Assembly (NCBI GenBank): GCA_030549495.1
Contig: JAUIRK010000921.1
Span: 521,501-585,500, forward strand
Direction of reading: 5' to 3'
From: Nectonema munidae
Taxonomy: Eukaryota; Nematomorpha; Nectonematoida; Nectonematidae
DNA: 64,000 bases
Both the position numbers and the translations under genes were made by a program. The notes below the pieces were generated by a model. The model was not told the DNA's origin. It worked only from the letters and a program-made list of their open reading frames with translations, and made no database searches. This document shows, one piece after another, positions 21,195-34,080 of this stretch (positions are counted from its first letter, which is position 1; the number at the start of each line of letters is the position of its first letter).

Positions 21195-24100
21195 ATAAAG
21201 AAAATATTAAAATTAATTTTAAAAAAATGTAGAATTTTCTGAAATGACACATTTATTAAAACTGTCACGATTAACAAATTCATTAATATATCCATGAAGA
21301 AAACTTATATCATATCTGACAAGTTGCCCATGTATCACGGAATAAGAATGGGAAAATATATTTATATTAGTATTATAGAACTTACTTCTCTTTTTAGGAA
21401 ACTAAAATGAGAAAATTAAAGATGTTATATAAAATATTGAAATTAATTTTAAAAAAAATGTAGAATTTTCTGAAATGACACATTTATAAAAACTGTCACG
21501 ATTAACAAATTCAATAATATATCCATGAAGAAAACTTATATCATATCTGACAAGTTGCCCATGTATCACGGAATAGGAAAATATATTTATATTAGCATTA
21601 TGGAACTTACTTCTCTTTTTAGGAAACTAAAATGAGAAAATTAAAGATGTTATATAAAATATTGAAATTAATTTAAAAAAAAATGTTGAATTTTCTGAAA
21701 TGACACATTTATAAAAACTGTCACGATTAACAAATTCAATAATATATCCATGAAGAAAACTTATATCATATCTGACAAGTTGCCCATGTATCACGGAATA
21801 GGAAAATATATTTATATTAGCATTATGGAACTTACTTCTCTTTTTAGGAAACTAAAATGAGAAAATTAAAGATGTTATATAAAATATTGAAATTAATTTT
21901 AAAAAAAATGTAGAATTTTCTGAAATGACACATTTATTAAAACTGTCACGATTAACAAAATATATTTATATTAGCATTATCGAACTTACTTCTCTTTTTA
22001 GGAAACTAAAATGAGAAAATTAAAGATGTTATATAAAATATTGAAATTAATTTAAAAAAAAATGTAGAATTTTCTGAAATGACACATTTATAACTGTCAA
22101 GATTAACAAATTCATTAATATATCCATGAAGAAAACTTATATCATATCTGACAAGTTGCCCATGTATCACGGAATGGGAAAATATATTTATATTAGCATT
22201 ATGGAACCTACTTCTCTTTTTAGGAAACTAAAATGAGAAAATTAAAGATGTTATATAAAATATTGAAATTAATTTAAAAAAAAATGTAGAATTTTCTGAA
22301 ATGACACATTTATAAAAACTGTCACGATTAACAAATTCATTAATATATCCATGAAGAAAACTTGTATCATATCTGACAAGTTGCCCATGTATCACGGAAT
22401 AGGAAAATATATTTATATTAGCATTATGGAACTTACTTCTCTTTTTAGGAAACTAAAATGAGAAAATTAAAGATGTTATATAAAATATTGAAATTAATTT
22501 AAAAAAAAATGTTGAATTTTCTGAAATGACACATTTATAACTGTCAAGATTAACAAATTCATTAATATATCCATGAAGAAAACTTATATCATATCTGACA
22601 AGTTGCCCATGTATCACGGAATAGGAAAATATATTTATATTAGCATTATGGAACTTACTTCTCTTTTTAGGAAACTAAAATGAGAAAATTAAAGATGTTA
22701 TATAAAATATTGAAATTAATTTTAAAAAAAATGTAGAATTTTCTGAAATGACACATTTATTAAAACTGTCACGATTAACAAAATATATTTATATTAGCAT
22801 TATCGAACTTACTTCTCTTTTTAGGAAACTAAAATGAGAAAATTAAAGATGTTATATAAAATATTGAAATTAATATCCATGAAGAAAACTTATATCATAT
22901 CTGACAAGTTGCCCATGTATCACGGAATAGGAAAATATATTTATATTAGCATTATCGAACTTACTTCTCTTTTTAGGAAACTAAAATGAGAAAATTAAAG
23001 ATGTTATATAAAATATTGAAATTAATTTTAAAAAAAATGTAGAATTTTCTGAAATGACACATTTATTAAAACTGTCACAATTAACAAATTCATTAATATA
23101 TCCATGAAGAAAACTTATATCATATCTGTCAAGTTGCCCATGTATCACAGAATAGGAAAATATATTTATATTAGCATTATGGAATTTACTTCTCTTTTTA
23201 GGAAACTAAAATGAGAAAATTAAAGATGTTATATAAAATATTGAAATTAATTTAAAAAAAATGTAGAATTTTCTGAAATGACACATTTATAACTGTCAAG
23301 ATTAACAAATTCATTAATATATCCATGAAGAAAACTTATATCATATCTGACAAGTTGCCCATGTATCACGGAATAGGAAAATATATTTATATTAGCATTA
23401 TGGAACTTACTTCTCTTTTTAGGAAACTAAAATGAGAAAATTAAAGATGTTATATAAAATATTGAAATTAATTTTAAAAAAAATGTAGAATTTTCTGAAA
23501 TGACACATTTATTAAAACTGTCACGATTAACAAATTCATTAATATATCCATGAAGAAAACTTATATATATCTGACAAGTTGCCCATGTATCACGGAATAA
23601 GAATGGGAAAATATATTTATATTAGCATTATGGAACTTACTTCTCTTTTTAGGAAACTAAAATGAGAAAATTAAAGATGTTATATAAAATATTGAAATTA
23701 ATTTAAAAAAAATGTAGAATTTTCTGAAATGACACATTTATAACTGTCAAGATTAACAAATTCATTAATATATCCATGAAGAAAACTTATATCATATCTG
23801 ACAAGTTGCCCATGTATCACGGAATAGGAAAATATATTTATATTAGCATTATCGAACTTACTTCTCTTTTTAGGAAACTAAAATGAGAAAATTAAAGATG
23901 TTATATAAAATATTGAAATTAATTTAAAAAAAATGTAGAATTTTCTGAAATGACACATTTATTAAAACTGTCACGATTAACAAATTCATTAATATATCCA
24001 TGAAGAAAACTTATATCATATCTGACAAGTTGCCCATGTATCACGGAATAGGAAAATATATTTATATTAGCATTATGGAACTTACTTCTCTTTTTAGGAA

Positions 24101-24585
24101 ACTAAAATGAGAAAATTAAAGATGTTATATAAAATATTGAAATTAATTTTAAAAAAAAATGTAGAATTTTCTGAAATGACACATTTATTAAAACTGTCAC
24201 GATTAACAAATTCATTAATATATCCATGAAGAAAACTTATATCATATCTGACAAGTTGCCCATGTATCACGGAATAGGAAAATATATTTATATTAGCATT
24301 ATGGAACTTACTTCTCTTTTTAGGAAACTAAAATGAGAAAATTAAAGATGTAATTTAAAAAAAATGTAGAATTTTCTTAAATGACACATTTATTAAAACT
24401 GTCACGATTAACAAATTCATTAATATATCCATGAAGAAAACTTATATCATATCTGACAAGTTGCCCATGTATCACGGAATAAGAATGGGAAAATATATTT
24501 ATATTAGCATTATAGAACGTACTTCTCTTTTTAGGAAACTAAAATGAGAAAATGAAAATTAAAGATGTTCTATAAAATGTTCCCT
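21195..24585 (+). repeat. Tandem array, 225-bp unit, about 16 copies
   Basis: The anchor TTTTTAGGAAACTAAAATGA recurs near 21396, 21621, 21846, 22000, 22221, 22446, 22670, 22823, 22975, 23200, 23421, 23651, 23872, 24096, 24321 and 24530. Most spacings are 221-230 bp. Three are 152-154 bp, where a block including TATCATATCTGACAAGTTGC or its flank is missing; the last is 209. Units are nearly identical, indicating recent homogenisation. The same short-unit junction appears at about 21,955 and 22,780, so a multi-unit block has been duplicated. No protein is encoded. Confidence 0.93.
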
Positions 24586-25125
24586 CAACAATATAGGCTT
24601 AAGAGTTTTTGTCGAAATTACAGTTATTCACGTTACTAATATTGCATATATAAATAATGGGTGAACAGGCAGTCTGGCATATATTGAAAGTCCTATATTC
24701 GTAAAAAACAAATATTTTGTAGAAACACTTTGAAAAATATATTTATTTGCTTTTAGATAAAAATAGAAAAATATACAAAAAGTGCTTTGTCGATAATTTA
24801 AGATGTATTTCTGTGCAAAAATAAATCAAAATATTTTATTTCTAATACGAAAACCAATCAGAATTATAAATAGCATTTTTCACAAATTTTTTTTGCATGT
24901 CTACTACAGGTATTTTTATAACATTTTCACAAGTTTGAAAAAATATACTTTTACAAGCAGGATAAAAATAAACTTTTCTTTGAAGAGAGAAGTTGTTCTT
25001 TTAAAATTACATATTATTGTAATATGGATTTTATTTTTTGAAACTAAAATTTTTTTATAGGAAAATATAAAATACTTGTCAGGGACCCTAAAAAATTTTC
25101 CGAGGGGAATCTCTCTCTGACTATA
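24586..25125. other. No gene seen
   Basis: AT-rich. An 85-codon frame at 24,803 is made of Phe/Ile/Lys from A/T runs and is not credible. CAGGGACCCTAAAAAATTTT at 25,079 could be a lone element end. Confidence 0.4.
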
Positions 25126-25129
25126 CTTT

Positions 25130-27310
25130 GGGTACGTTACTTAGAGTAACGGGTAATTATATATAAATTTGCGGGTCCATATGGACCCATAAAGATATTA
25201 GACATGTGTAAAAATTACAATTCAATTCATAGAGCTTTGTGATGTTTCTTGAATTTGTTTTATCAGAATCAATTATTATACTTAAAAAATTTTATTCTAA
25301 AAATCAGTATCTATTAAGACAAAAATTAAAAAATCACAATTACCCTTATCGGGTGCATTTGGACCCATGTGTTTTTATACTTTTTAAAACTTCAAAAAAA
25401 AACTAAAGATTAAAATAATTTTTTACAACTATCATAATTTTATTTTACATTGCAAGACGCTCCATCAAAGAATAACGTCATCTATACAAATGTAAAAAAT
25501 ATATAAAAATAAAAAATTCAACCGATTTTTATATTATATTTTATTAATATATATTTTTTTTATCTACATCATACATAAAAAAGTTTAAAATATAAAACAA
25601 AATATGTAGATAAAGTTAAAGATCTGGGAAGATTTTTATAAGTTTATAAAACTAAAAATAGCAAAATTAAATTAAATTTTAAGCAACTTTATTGTGAAAT
25701 TTGTTCTGTTGCATATTTTTTCAAAATTTTAGCACTTTTAGAAATCATGTCTCCTAAAGTCGTTTTGCGGATTCCAAAATCAAAAATTATATATAATGGT
25801 AATAACTCTGAAAGTTCTTTTTCCGATATTTCATCTGATAGCTATGATCAAATATCACATATTTCTTCTTCATCATCTTCAGGTGACAATGATACAGATT
25901 ACTTGAATCAAAGCACTTCTTTATTTTCGAAAGAAAAAAAAATCGCGTGGAGTTGTGAACCACCTAAGTCTTCAGGAAAAAGAAAATCATGCAATATAGT
26001 ATCTTTGAAACCAGGCTTCAGCATTTTCTGTTTTTTCCACCCACTATTTTGAACTGAATTCTTAAAAATACCAATCAAAAAGAAAATGAAAAATTTGGAG
26101 ACAACTGGAAAGCTTTGGATTTGTTGAACTGAAGGCACTTTAATTTTTGACAATAGTGCAACAAGAACCCAAAGAAAGCAAAAAGATAAGTTTGCAGCCT
26201 TACGAGACTTTTGGAATATCTGGAGCCCTATTTCCCAAAATTAGTATAATTTAAATTGTTTCGCTACTATCGATGAACAACTAAAAAGTTTCCGTGGGAG
26301 AGTTCCGTTCAAACAATACATGCCTAAAAAACCAGCAAAATATGGCATAAAATTTTGGGCGTTATGCGATGCTGAGACACATTATGTCTGGAGAATCAAA
26401 CCCTACTTGGGAAAATTTTTTGATTCTATAAAAAATTTTTTAGCAGAAAATGTTATTCTGGAGCTATGGCATGGTTTAAAAGGTCATAACATAACCTTTG
26501 ATAATTTTTTTACATCATATTCTTTGGCTGAAAAATTACTAAAAAAGAACATCACATGTTTGGGTACATTGAAAAAAAACAAGACATCAATTCCTGAAAA
26601 CTTTTCCTCAACGAAAGAAAGAACGCAATTTAGCTCATTATATTTTTTTACATATGACTTCACAATTGTTTCGTATATGCCTAAAAAAAATATAAAACAG
26701 TGTTACTTCAAAGCACTTACCACCACGAAATAAATTGTAATGAAACAAAGAAAAAAACTCTATTGATAATTCTGACTATAATAAAACAAAGGGTGGAGTT
26801 GACAGCTTTGATCAAATGGTTTCTTATTACACTGTTTCTAGAAAGACTAGTAGATGGACAATGGCTGTCTTTTTTTTTAAACATTTCTGCTCTAAATTCT
26901 TTTATTCTGACATTACAAAAACATATGAAAATTGCCGTACAAAAGACTATTCTTGGATACCTTAGGAAAACAATTAGTTTCTGCGCAAATGGATAAAAGA
27001 AAAAAAGCTAATAAAAGCAGTAAAAGAAAAAATAGCTAGTAAAAGTAATGACATCCCAATGAAGAGGAAAGTGTCATCTTTGTAAAGGTCATGATTCTAG
27101 TTATATCAATCAAGTGCGACAAATTTGTTTGTAGAGAACATCATAGCAAAGCTTGCAGTAATTGCTTCAATTTTTGTTAAAACTTTTATAATTTTATCTT
27201 AATGATTTCAATAATTTTTTAATTATAAACATTTAAAATAAAATGGGTCCATATGGAACCGAAAGGGAAATTAAGGGGTCTAAATTATAGGGGTAATGAG
27301 GGTTAGGGAA
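25130..27310 (+). mobile_element. piggyBac element, decayed
   Basis: A piggyBac-type transposase lies between related end motifs. GGGTCCATATGGACCC is at about 25,173, CCCTTATCGGGTGCATTTGG at 25,343, and GGGTCCATATGGAACCGAAA at 27,244. The inner pair (25,343 and 27,267, read inward) align as CCCTT.TCGG.T.CAT.TGGACCCA. No intact TTAA duplication is visible at those points, although TTAA occurs at 27,271-27,274, so the exact ends are uncertain. The ends differ from the satellite-bearing TTAA element, so this is not obviously its helper. Confidence 0.75.
25747..27178 (+). pseudogene. piggyBac transposase, broken
   Basis: ATG 25,747 opens an N-terminal segment with a Ser/Asp-rich acidic region (SSFSDISSDS, ISSSSSSGDNDTD), usual for piggyBac. 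The catalytic part is open from about 26,170: FRGRVPFKQYMPKKPAKYGI, FWALCDAETHYVW (first Asp), GHNITFDNFFTSYSLAEKLL (second Asp), then in another frame KGGVDSFDQMVSYYTVSRKT (third Asp) and RWTMAVFF. A Cys-rich tail follows near 27,070-27,178 (KCHLCKGHDSS, then CREHHSKACSNC in a shifted frame). The segment between the acidic region and FRGR is much shorter than usual, so it has a deletion, several frame changes and in-frame stops. The three catalytic Asp positions can still be seen. Confidence 0.88.
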
Positions 27311-28330
27311 GAATTACATGGCAATAATTGGATTTACCCTGTGAAGTATTTGTGAAACATTCAGACATGAGTCTAATTTTAGTTATACAGTTCTTATAAA
27401 TCATTGTTTCCTAAATTTTTCCTACTTAACGCACGTTAAAAGTCATTATTTCAAGGAAAAGGCTTTACTTATAATCTTCCAAATTTAAATTTTTGGTTCC
27501 ATATTACTGAAATTAATTCTATCATGATCTAGCATTCTCTAAACGCTTTCTATGATTACTCAATATTTTATTTACAGCACAAAATCGATTTCCTTTCATT
27601 CAATCTGTGAGAAAGAATTCATTCAATATATAAAAAGATTTTATAAATTAAAACATGTTACATAAAATTTAATATCATTCACATTTATCTTAATTGTATC
27701 AAATAGCTTGTAATAATACTTTTCATTGATTGAAGGCCTTCTCTAATTTAGGCAGAGCGAAGAAAAAAATTAGAGAGAAGACTCATTTTAATGAAAAGAA
27801 AAAAACAGTAAGCAACTAAAAAAAATTTTTTTTCCTATTTTGTTTTTAAAATTTTTACTATCAAAATAAATTTGAAAATTGTCTTTATTTAAGTTTTTTG
27901 AGATTTATTGTAAGCATTTCTTCATTTTCTTCTCAGTTGAAATATAAAGGGACACTAAAAAATGTTTTTACATTTCATTTCTTTATTCAAAATATGGGAA
28001 AAACTCTCTTTAATTTTCTCATTCATATGCTATATGAATATTTTGACTAAATTGGGTAGAAACAGTACCTAAAGATATCAACTTTATCAACTCCATTAAC
28101 AACAATGTAGACTTTTCATCTAATATCTACCATTTTTCGGTGAAAGAATTTATACTATCACTGCACAGTCTGATGTCAATATGAAATTCGAAAGTGACAT
28201 CAGATTTTAAACTTATAAATTGTAGATATTTTGTTAAGATCCACAAAGTTTAAATTATACTCTACAATTTTGTTAAAAAAAATTCATCCCTTGAACTGGC
28301 TTACACAGATAGTGCTTAGTATTAATGTCT
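27311..28330. other. No gene seen
   Basis: AT-rich sequence without a supported frame or repeat. Confidence 0.4.
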
Positions 28331-28559
28331 CCTATAATTAATACACGGTGAGTGCTTAGTTTATTAAAAATACAAGAAAAAAATCAATATATACATATAT
28401 TTGAGTACGGCAAAAAATACTTAGAAATTTTAATAAAAGCTAATAGAGACAAAAGAGCAAATAACTCTCGTGATAAAATTTTTAGTTCAACGAAAACAGT
28501 TAGACGAAAGGATGAGCAGACAGTGTTCAACAATGTTATACTTAAAGAGGGTAAGTAGA

Positions 28560-30470
28560 TCTCAAAGCACTTTCTAGCTTGCTCGCGTAAGCTTGAGAGT
28601 TGGTTAAGGAGGATGGAGATGTTGGTAGAGATAGAAAGGAGTTATTAATGTTATTCTAAAATTAGAAAAAGGCAGATTAGTTTGCCATAGGGATATAAAC
28701 GGTGGTGAGAGTTGTTTCAATGGTGTCAATGAGGGTTGCAAGGGAATTTAGTAATGTTGGGTGTAACAGAAGATCTGAGAGTGCTGTTGGAGATCTGCAA
28801 AGAAGGGCAGCGAATTAGAAGATCTTGGCGATGATAGGAGAAGATTTGTCATGTGAAGATGAGATGGTATGGCGTTTCTATTGTGTCGCATCCGAAACGA
28901 CAGTATGCATTTTAGCTAACTTTAATTCGGAAGAGATATGATTTGCATGGGCAGTTGCCTAATAGCCAACAAATTATTGAACGCTGTGGTGTAAATTTTT
29001 TGTTTTTGAAAGTTGTGTGCATTGTGCTGATGTGTGGTAAAGAGGAGATTGGTGTATTTTGAGAAGAAGGTATGGACATCTGCCATTCTTCTAGAGAGGA
29101 TAAGTGAATGTGCGTTAGAAAGGTTTTGAGAGGTAGGGAGTTGATGAGAGGGATGTGGGAGGTTATATGTAGGTTTGAGGTTAAGTAGTCTACGAGGGAG
29201 TAGTAGCATAGGTGTATGTGGAAATATTTTGTAAGATTGATTAGGGAGGAGGCGAGTTGAAAGGATGGAGGGGGGATGTTGTGTGATAGAAAGAGAGATT
29301 GTGGATTATATTTTGTGCATCGGTAAAGAAATTGATGGTAGTAAAGTGGAGAAGGAGTTAGTTAATTTTGTAAGTAATAGTAGTGCAGGTGTGTAAAAGG
29401 CTGATGATCTTCCATTCGGAGATTGAAAGTAGAGGGTTTAATCCAGAGAGATGGGTGTGAAATGGTTCGAGTGGAAGAGCCCTTTAAAGAAGGCGTATGC
29501 AATGGATGCACAAAGGGATTTCTTTATAGCGTCTGGCAAGATACGTAGGGAGGTTGATGAAGAGCTAAAGCGATGGTGTGAAATTGATTGTTTTGCAAAA
29601 AAATTGTTTTGCATATAGAAGTTTTGAAAGGACTTTGTGCAGATGGGTGAGTTAAAAGAGATGGATGCAAAGAGGGATAAACTAGGTAGTTAGCAATATT
29701 TGGTGCATATTTTGTTAATAGAGTAGAGTAGAAAGAATAGGATCGAATAGTGTTGTGGGGTGTGATCTGAAGAAAGGGGGAAGTAAGTTGTTGTATGTCA
29801 AGATGAAGCGCTTATTAATGGTTTTTTAAGCTGAAGTTGTAATGGTAAGGTTTTTGTTAGAATTTCTTGGCATTGCGTGGAAGTAGTACGATATGCGATG
29901 GTGATGAAAAGTAAGCAGAGAAGTGTATTTTGTTAAGAAAATGGATGGTTGTGGGGTGTTTTAAGGAGATGCCCCAGGAAAGAATTCCATATTGAATTAA
30001 TTAGACGATTAAGGATGAGTATAAATATTGGATGTGTTTGGAACGGAGGCACTATTTATAAGAAATAGCGCTTTTAAGTGAAAAAAATGTGACTGAGAGT
30101 TTTTGGTTTATTTTTTTAAAGTCTACTGAAAATTTTACATTGGACTGGAGGTTAAGTCCTAGATATTTGATAGTTTTTGAGGCCGATATAGAAGTAGTGG
30201 TATTTAAATCAAGGGGTAAATGTTCTGTGTGTTTGCGTCTGAAGTGAATGAGACTGGTTTGCGGAGTTAAATTATAACTTATGTGTGTTTGCTCTTTGTA
30301 TATCTTTATTAAAAATGAAGAGGATTTGGTGAGTTTTTCTTGTTGAGAGTTACTGGTTAAAGTGAATAATATGTCATCTGAAAAACATTGAGAGAAATCT
30401 CTGTTGGTGTAGATTAGATCCAGAAGCGTGTCTATGAGAACTAGCTAGAGAATATGGCTATAGCGGCGCA
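28560..30470 (-). pseudogene. LINE ORF2, 3' half (reverse transcriptase end to CCHC-like tail)
   Basis: Read on the minus strand from about 30,440: IDTLLDLIYTNRDFSQCFSD and DDILF (the RT active-site motif, here FSDD), then TIKYLGLNLQSNVKFSVDFK (the RT block after it), a long degraded middle, LLLPRRLLNLKPTYNLP at about 29,190, WLLGNCPCKSYLFRI near 28,935-28,980, and YCRFGCDTIETPYHLIF at about 28,870-28,915. The last two are the conserved WLxxGxCxxxSYLxRI...CxCGxxxETPxHLLFxC end of I/Jockey-group LINEs. Many stops are present. The plus strand is strikingly purine-rich here. The fragment is 5'-truncated at about 30,470, as usual for LINEs. Confidence 0.75.
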
Positions 30471-30487
30471 AATGAATTTCCCTAGAA

Positions 30488-33435
30488 AATTCTTAATGTG
30501 TATTATGTATATAGAAAAACTTTCATTGTTAGGTATAGAAATTCAGTTAACATGGATGTACATAGCAAGTATAAAGATAAATCTATTAAATTGTATATAA
30601 CATTTCATTTACATGGATGTACATAGGAAATATAAGAAAAGTTGTGTAAGAATTTATGTACACGATTAATTCACGTATTTATTGTACACGTGTACATAGG
30701 AAAACTTTCATTGTTTAGTTTTGAAATTTAGTTAACATGGATGTACGAATGTATATAGGAAGTATAGAAAAGTTGTGTAATAAAGAGTATTAATTCATTT
30801 ACACGATTAATTCACGTATTCAATGTACACGTGTACATAGGATAACTTTCATTTTAAGGTATAGAAATTTAGTTAACATGGATGTACATAGCATGTATAG
30901 AGAAAAATCTATTAAATTGTAGAGAAAATTTTCTTTTTATGGATCTACATAGGAAGTATAGAAAAAGTTGTGTAAGATAGAGTATTAATCTACGTATTCA
31001 ATGTACACGTGTATATAGGAAAACTTTCATTGTTAAGTATAGAATTTTAGTTAACATGGATGTACTAATGTATATAGGAAGTATAGAAAATTTGTTTAAT
31101 AAAGAGTATTAATTCATGTACACGATTAATCTACGTATTCAATGTACACGTGTACATAGGAAAACTTTCATTGTTAAGTATAGAAATTTAGTTAACATGG
31201 ATGTACGAATGTATATAAAAAGTATAGAAAAGTTGTGTAATAAAGAATATTAGTTCCTGTACACGATTAATCTACGTATTCAATCTACACGTGTACATAG
31301 GAAAACTTTCATTGTTAAGTAGAGAAATTTAGTTAACATGGATGTACGAATGTATATAGGAAATATAGAAAAGTTATGTAATAAAGAGTATTAGTTCATG
31401 TAAACGATTAATTCACGTATTCAATGTTCACGTGTACATAGGATAACTTTCATTGTAAGGTATAGAAATTTAGTTAACATGGATGTACATAGGAAGTATA
31501 GGAAAAGTTGTGTAAGATAGAGTATTAACTAACGTATTTAATGTACACGTGTACATATGAAAACTTTCATTGTTAAGCATAGAAATTTCGTTAACATTGA
31601 TATACGAATGTATATAGGAAGTATAGAAAATTTTTGTAATAAAGAGTATTAGTTCATGTACACGATTAATCTACGTATTCAATGTAACGTATACATAGGA
31701 AAACTTTCATTGTTAAGTATAGAAATTTACTTAACATGGATGTACGAATGTAAATAGGAAGTAAAGAAAATTTGTGTAATAAAGAGTATTAGTTCATGTA
31801 CACGATTAATCTACGTATTCAATGTACATGTGTACATAGGGAAACTTTCATTGTTAAGTATAGAAATTTATTTAACCTGGATGTACGAATGTATATAGGA
31901 AGTATAGAAAAGTTGTGTAATAAAGAGTATTAGTTCATGTACACGATTAAAATACGTATTCAATGTACACGTGTACATAGGAAGTATAGAAAAGTTGTGT
32001 AATAAAGATTTATAGTTCATGTACACGATTAATCTACGTATTCAATGTATACGTGTACATAGGAAAACTTTCATTGTTAAGTATAGAAATTTAGTTAACA
32101 TGGATGTACGAATGTATATAGAAAGTTTAGAAAAGTTGTGTAATAAAGAGTATTAGTTCATGTACACGAATAATTCACGTATTCAATGTACACGTGTACA
32201 TAGGATAACTTTCATTGTAATGTATAGAAATTTTGTTAACATGGATGTACATAGCAAGTATAGAGAAAAATCTATTAAATTGTAGAGAAAATTTTCTTTT
32301 TATGGATGTACATAGGAAGTATAGAAAAAGTTGTGTAAGATAGAGTATTAATCTACGTATTCAATGTACACGTGTATATAGGAAAACTTTCATTGTTAAG
32401 TATAGAAATTTAGTTAACATGGATGTACTAATGTATATAGGGAGTATAGAAAATTTGTTTAATAAAGAGTATTAATTCATGTACACGATTAATCTACGTA
32501 TTCAATGTACACGTGTACATAGGAAAACTTTCATTGTTAAGTATAGAAATTTAGTTAACATGGATGTACGAATGTATATAAAAAGTATAGAAAAGTTGTG
32601 TAATAAAGAGTATTAGTTCATGTATACGATTAATCTACGTATTCAATGTACACGTGTACATAGGAAAACTTTCATTGTTAAGTAGAGAAATTTAGTTAAC
32701 ATGGATGTACGAATGTATATAGGAAATATAGAAAAGTTGTGTAATAAAGAGTATTAGTTCATGTACACGATTAATTCACGTATTCAATGTTCACGTGTAC
32801 ATAGGATAACTTTCATTGTAAGGTATAGAAATTTAGTTAACATGGATGTACATAGGAAGTATAGGAAAAGTTGTGTAAGATAGAGTATTAATCTACGTAT
32901 TTAATGTACACGTGTACATATGAAAACTTTCATTGTTAAGCATAGAAATTTCGTTAACATTGATATACGAATGTATATAGGAAGTATAGAAAATTTGTGT
33001 AATAAAGAGTATTAGTTCATGTACACGATTAATCTACGTATTCAATGTACACGTGTACATAGGAAAACTTTCATTGTTAAGTATAGAAATTTACTTAACA
33101 TGGATGCACGAATGTATATAGGAAGTAAAGAAAATTTGTGTAATAAAGAGTATTAGTTCATGTACACGATTAATCTACGTATTCAATGTACATGTGTACA
33201 TAGGGAAACTTTCATTGTTAAGTATAGAAATTTAGTTAACCTGGATGTACGAATGTATATAGGAAGTATAGAAAAGTTGTGTAATAAAGAGTATTAGTTC
33301 ATGTACACGATTAAAATACGTATTCAATGTACACGTGTACATAGGAAGTATAGAAAAGTTGTGTAATAAAGAGTTATAGTTCATGTACACGATTAATCTA
33401 CGTATTCAATGTATACGTGTACATAGGAAAACTTT
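30488..33435 (+). repeat. Tandem array, about 138-bp unit with higher-order duplication
   Basis: The unit contains the 14-bp perfect palindrome TGTACACGTGTACA, then TAGGAAAACTTTCATTGTTA, TTAGTTAACATGGATGTACG, GTATAGAAAAGTTGTGTAAT and TACACGATTAATCTACGTAT. Variant units lack or replace segments: one has TCTATTAAATTGTAGAGAAA, another is a short unit at about 31,945-32,010. These variants recur at a fixed distance of about 1,362 bp (30,830 and 32,195; 31,432 and 32,790; 31,945 and 33,305). A block of roughly ten units has therefore been duplicated in tandem. The array starts where the LINE fragment ends. Confidence 0.92.
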
Positions 33436-33770
33436 CATTTTTCTCTATACTTCCTATGTACATCGATGTTAACTAAATTTCTATTCTTTTAAATGAAAAT
33501 TTTCATATGTACACGTGTACATTGAATATGTGAATTAATACTCTATCTTACACAACTTTTCCTATACTTTCTATGTACATCCATGAAAGGAAAACTTTCT
33601 ATACAATTTAATAGATTTTTCTGTACTTGCTATGTACATCCATGTTAACAAAATTTCTCTATACTTTCTATATAGATTCATCTTAACTATTTTTTTTTCT
33701 TAGGCCTCCTATGTACATCCATGCAAAGAAATTTTCTATATATTTTAATACATTTTTTGCTAAGTACATT
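33436..33770 (-). repeat. Inverted units at the right edge of the 138-bp array
   Basis: After 33,435 the unit motifs appear reverse-complemented (CTATACTTCCTATGTACATC, ATGTACACGTGTACATTGAA, TACTCTATCTTACACAACTT, ATGTTAACAAAATTTCTCTA), more diverged toward 33,750. The junction is abrupt and makes a large head-to-head inverted repeat. Confidence 0.85.
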
Positions 33771-34080
33771 ATACATATAAAATCAAAAAATGGTTAATTA
33801 GTTTGTTATATCCTCTGACCAGTATATTGAAACTACCTTTATGAGATATAGCCTTGGTCCAAAAGGCATCGTTGTCATTACCTTAAAATCACCCCATATC
33901 AAGATTCGGGCGCTTAGACTTCACATATATATTAAGCTGAAAATTGTCATAAAAAGATGATGTACTCACGCACAAATAAGACGACACTTTTCGAATCAAG
34001 AACGATGCTTTTGATAAATTAAAAATTCGATACAAACTTGATGAATGCATACCTACTTTGAACTCAGAAACTCATCCATA
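33771..34080. other. No gene seen
   Basis: Short AT-rich stretch between the inverted array edge and the decayed gene-family copy. Confidence 0.4.

Noticed and set aside
21195-24585. CRISPR-like regular repeats
   Set aside because: Units are contiguous and near-identical over 225 bp with no unique spacers, in a eukaryotic context: a satellite array.
24803-25060. 85-codon + frame rich in Phe/Ile/Lys
   Set aside because: Low-complexity A/T-run translation.
33436-33770. Telomere- or Helitron-type terminus at the array flip
   Set aside because: No telomeric repeat, no TC...CTRR with hairpin; only inverted array units.
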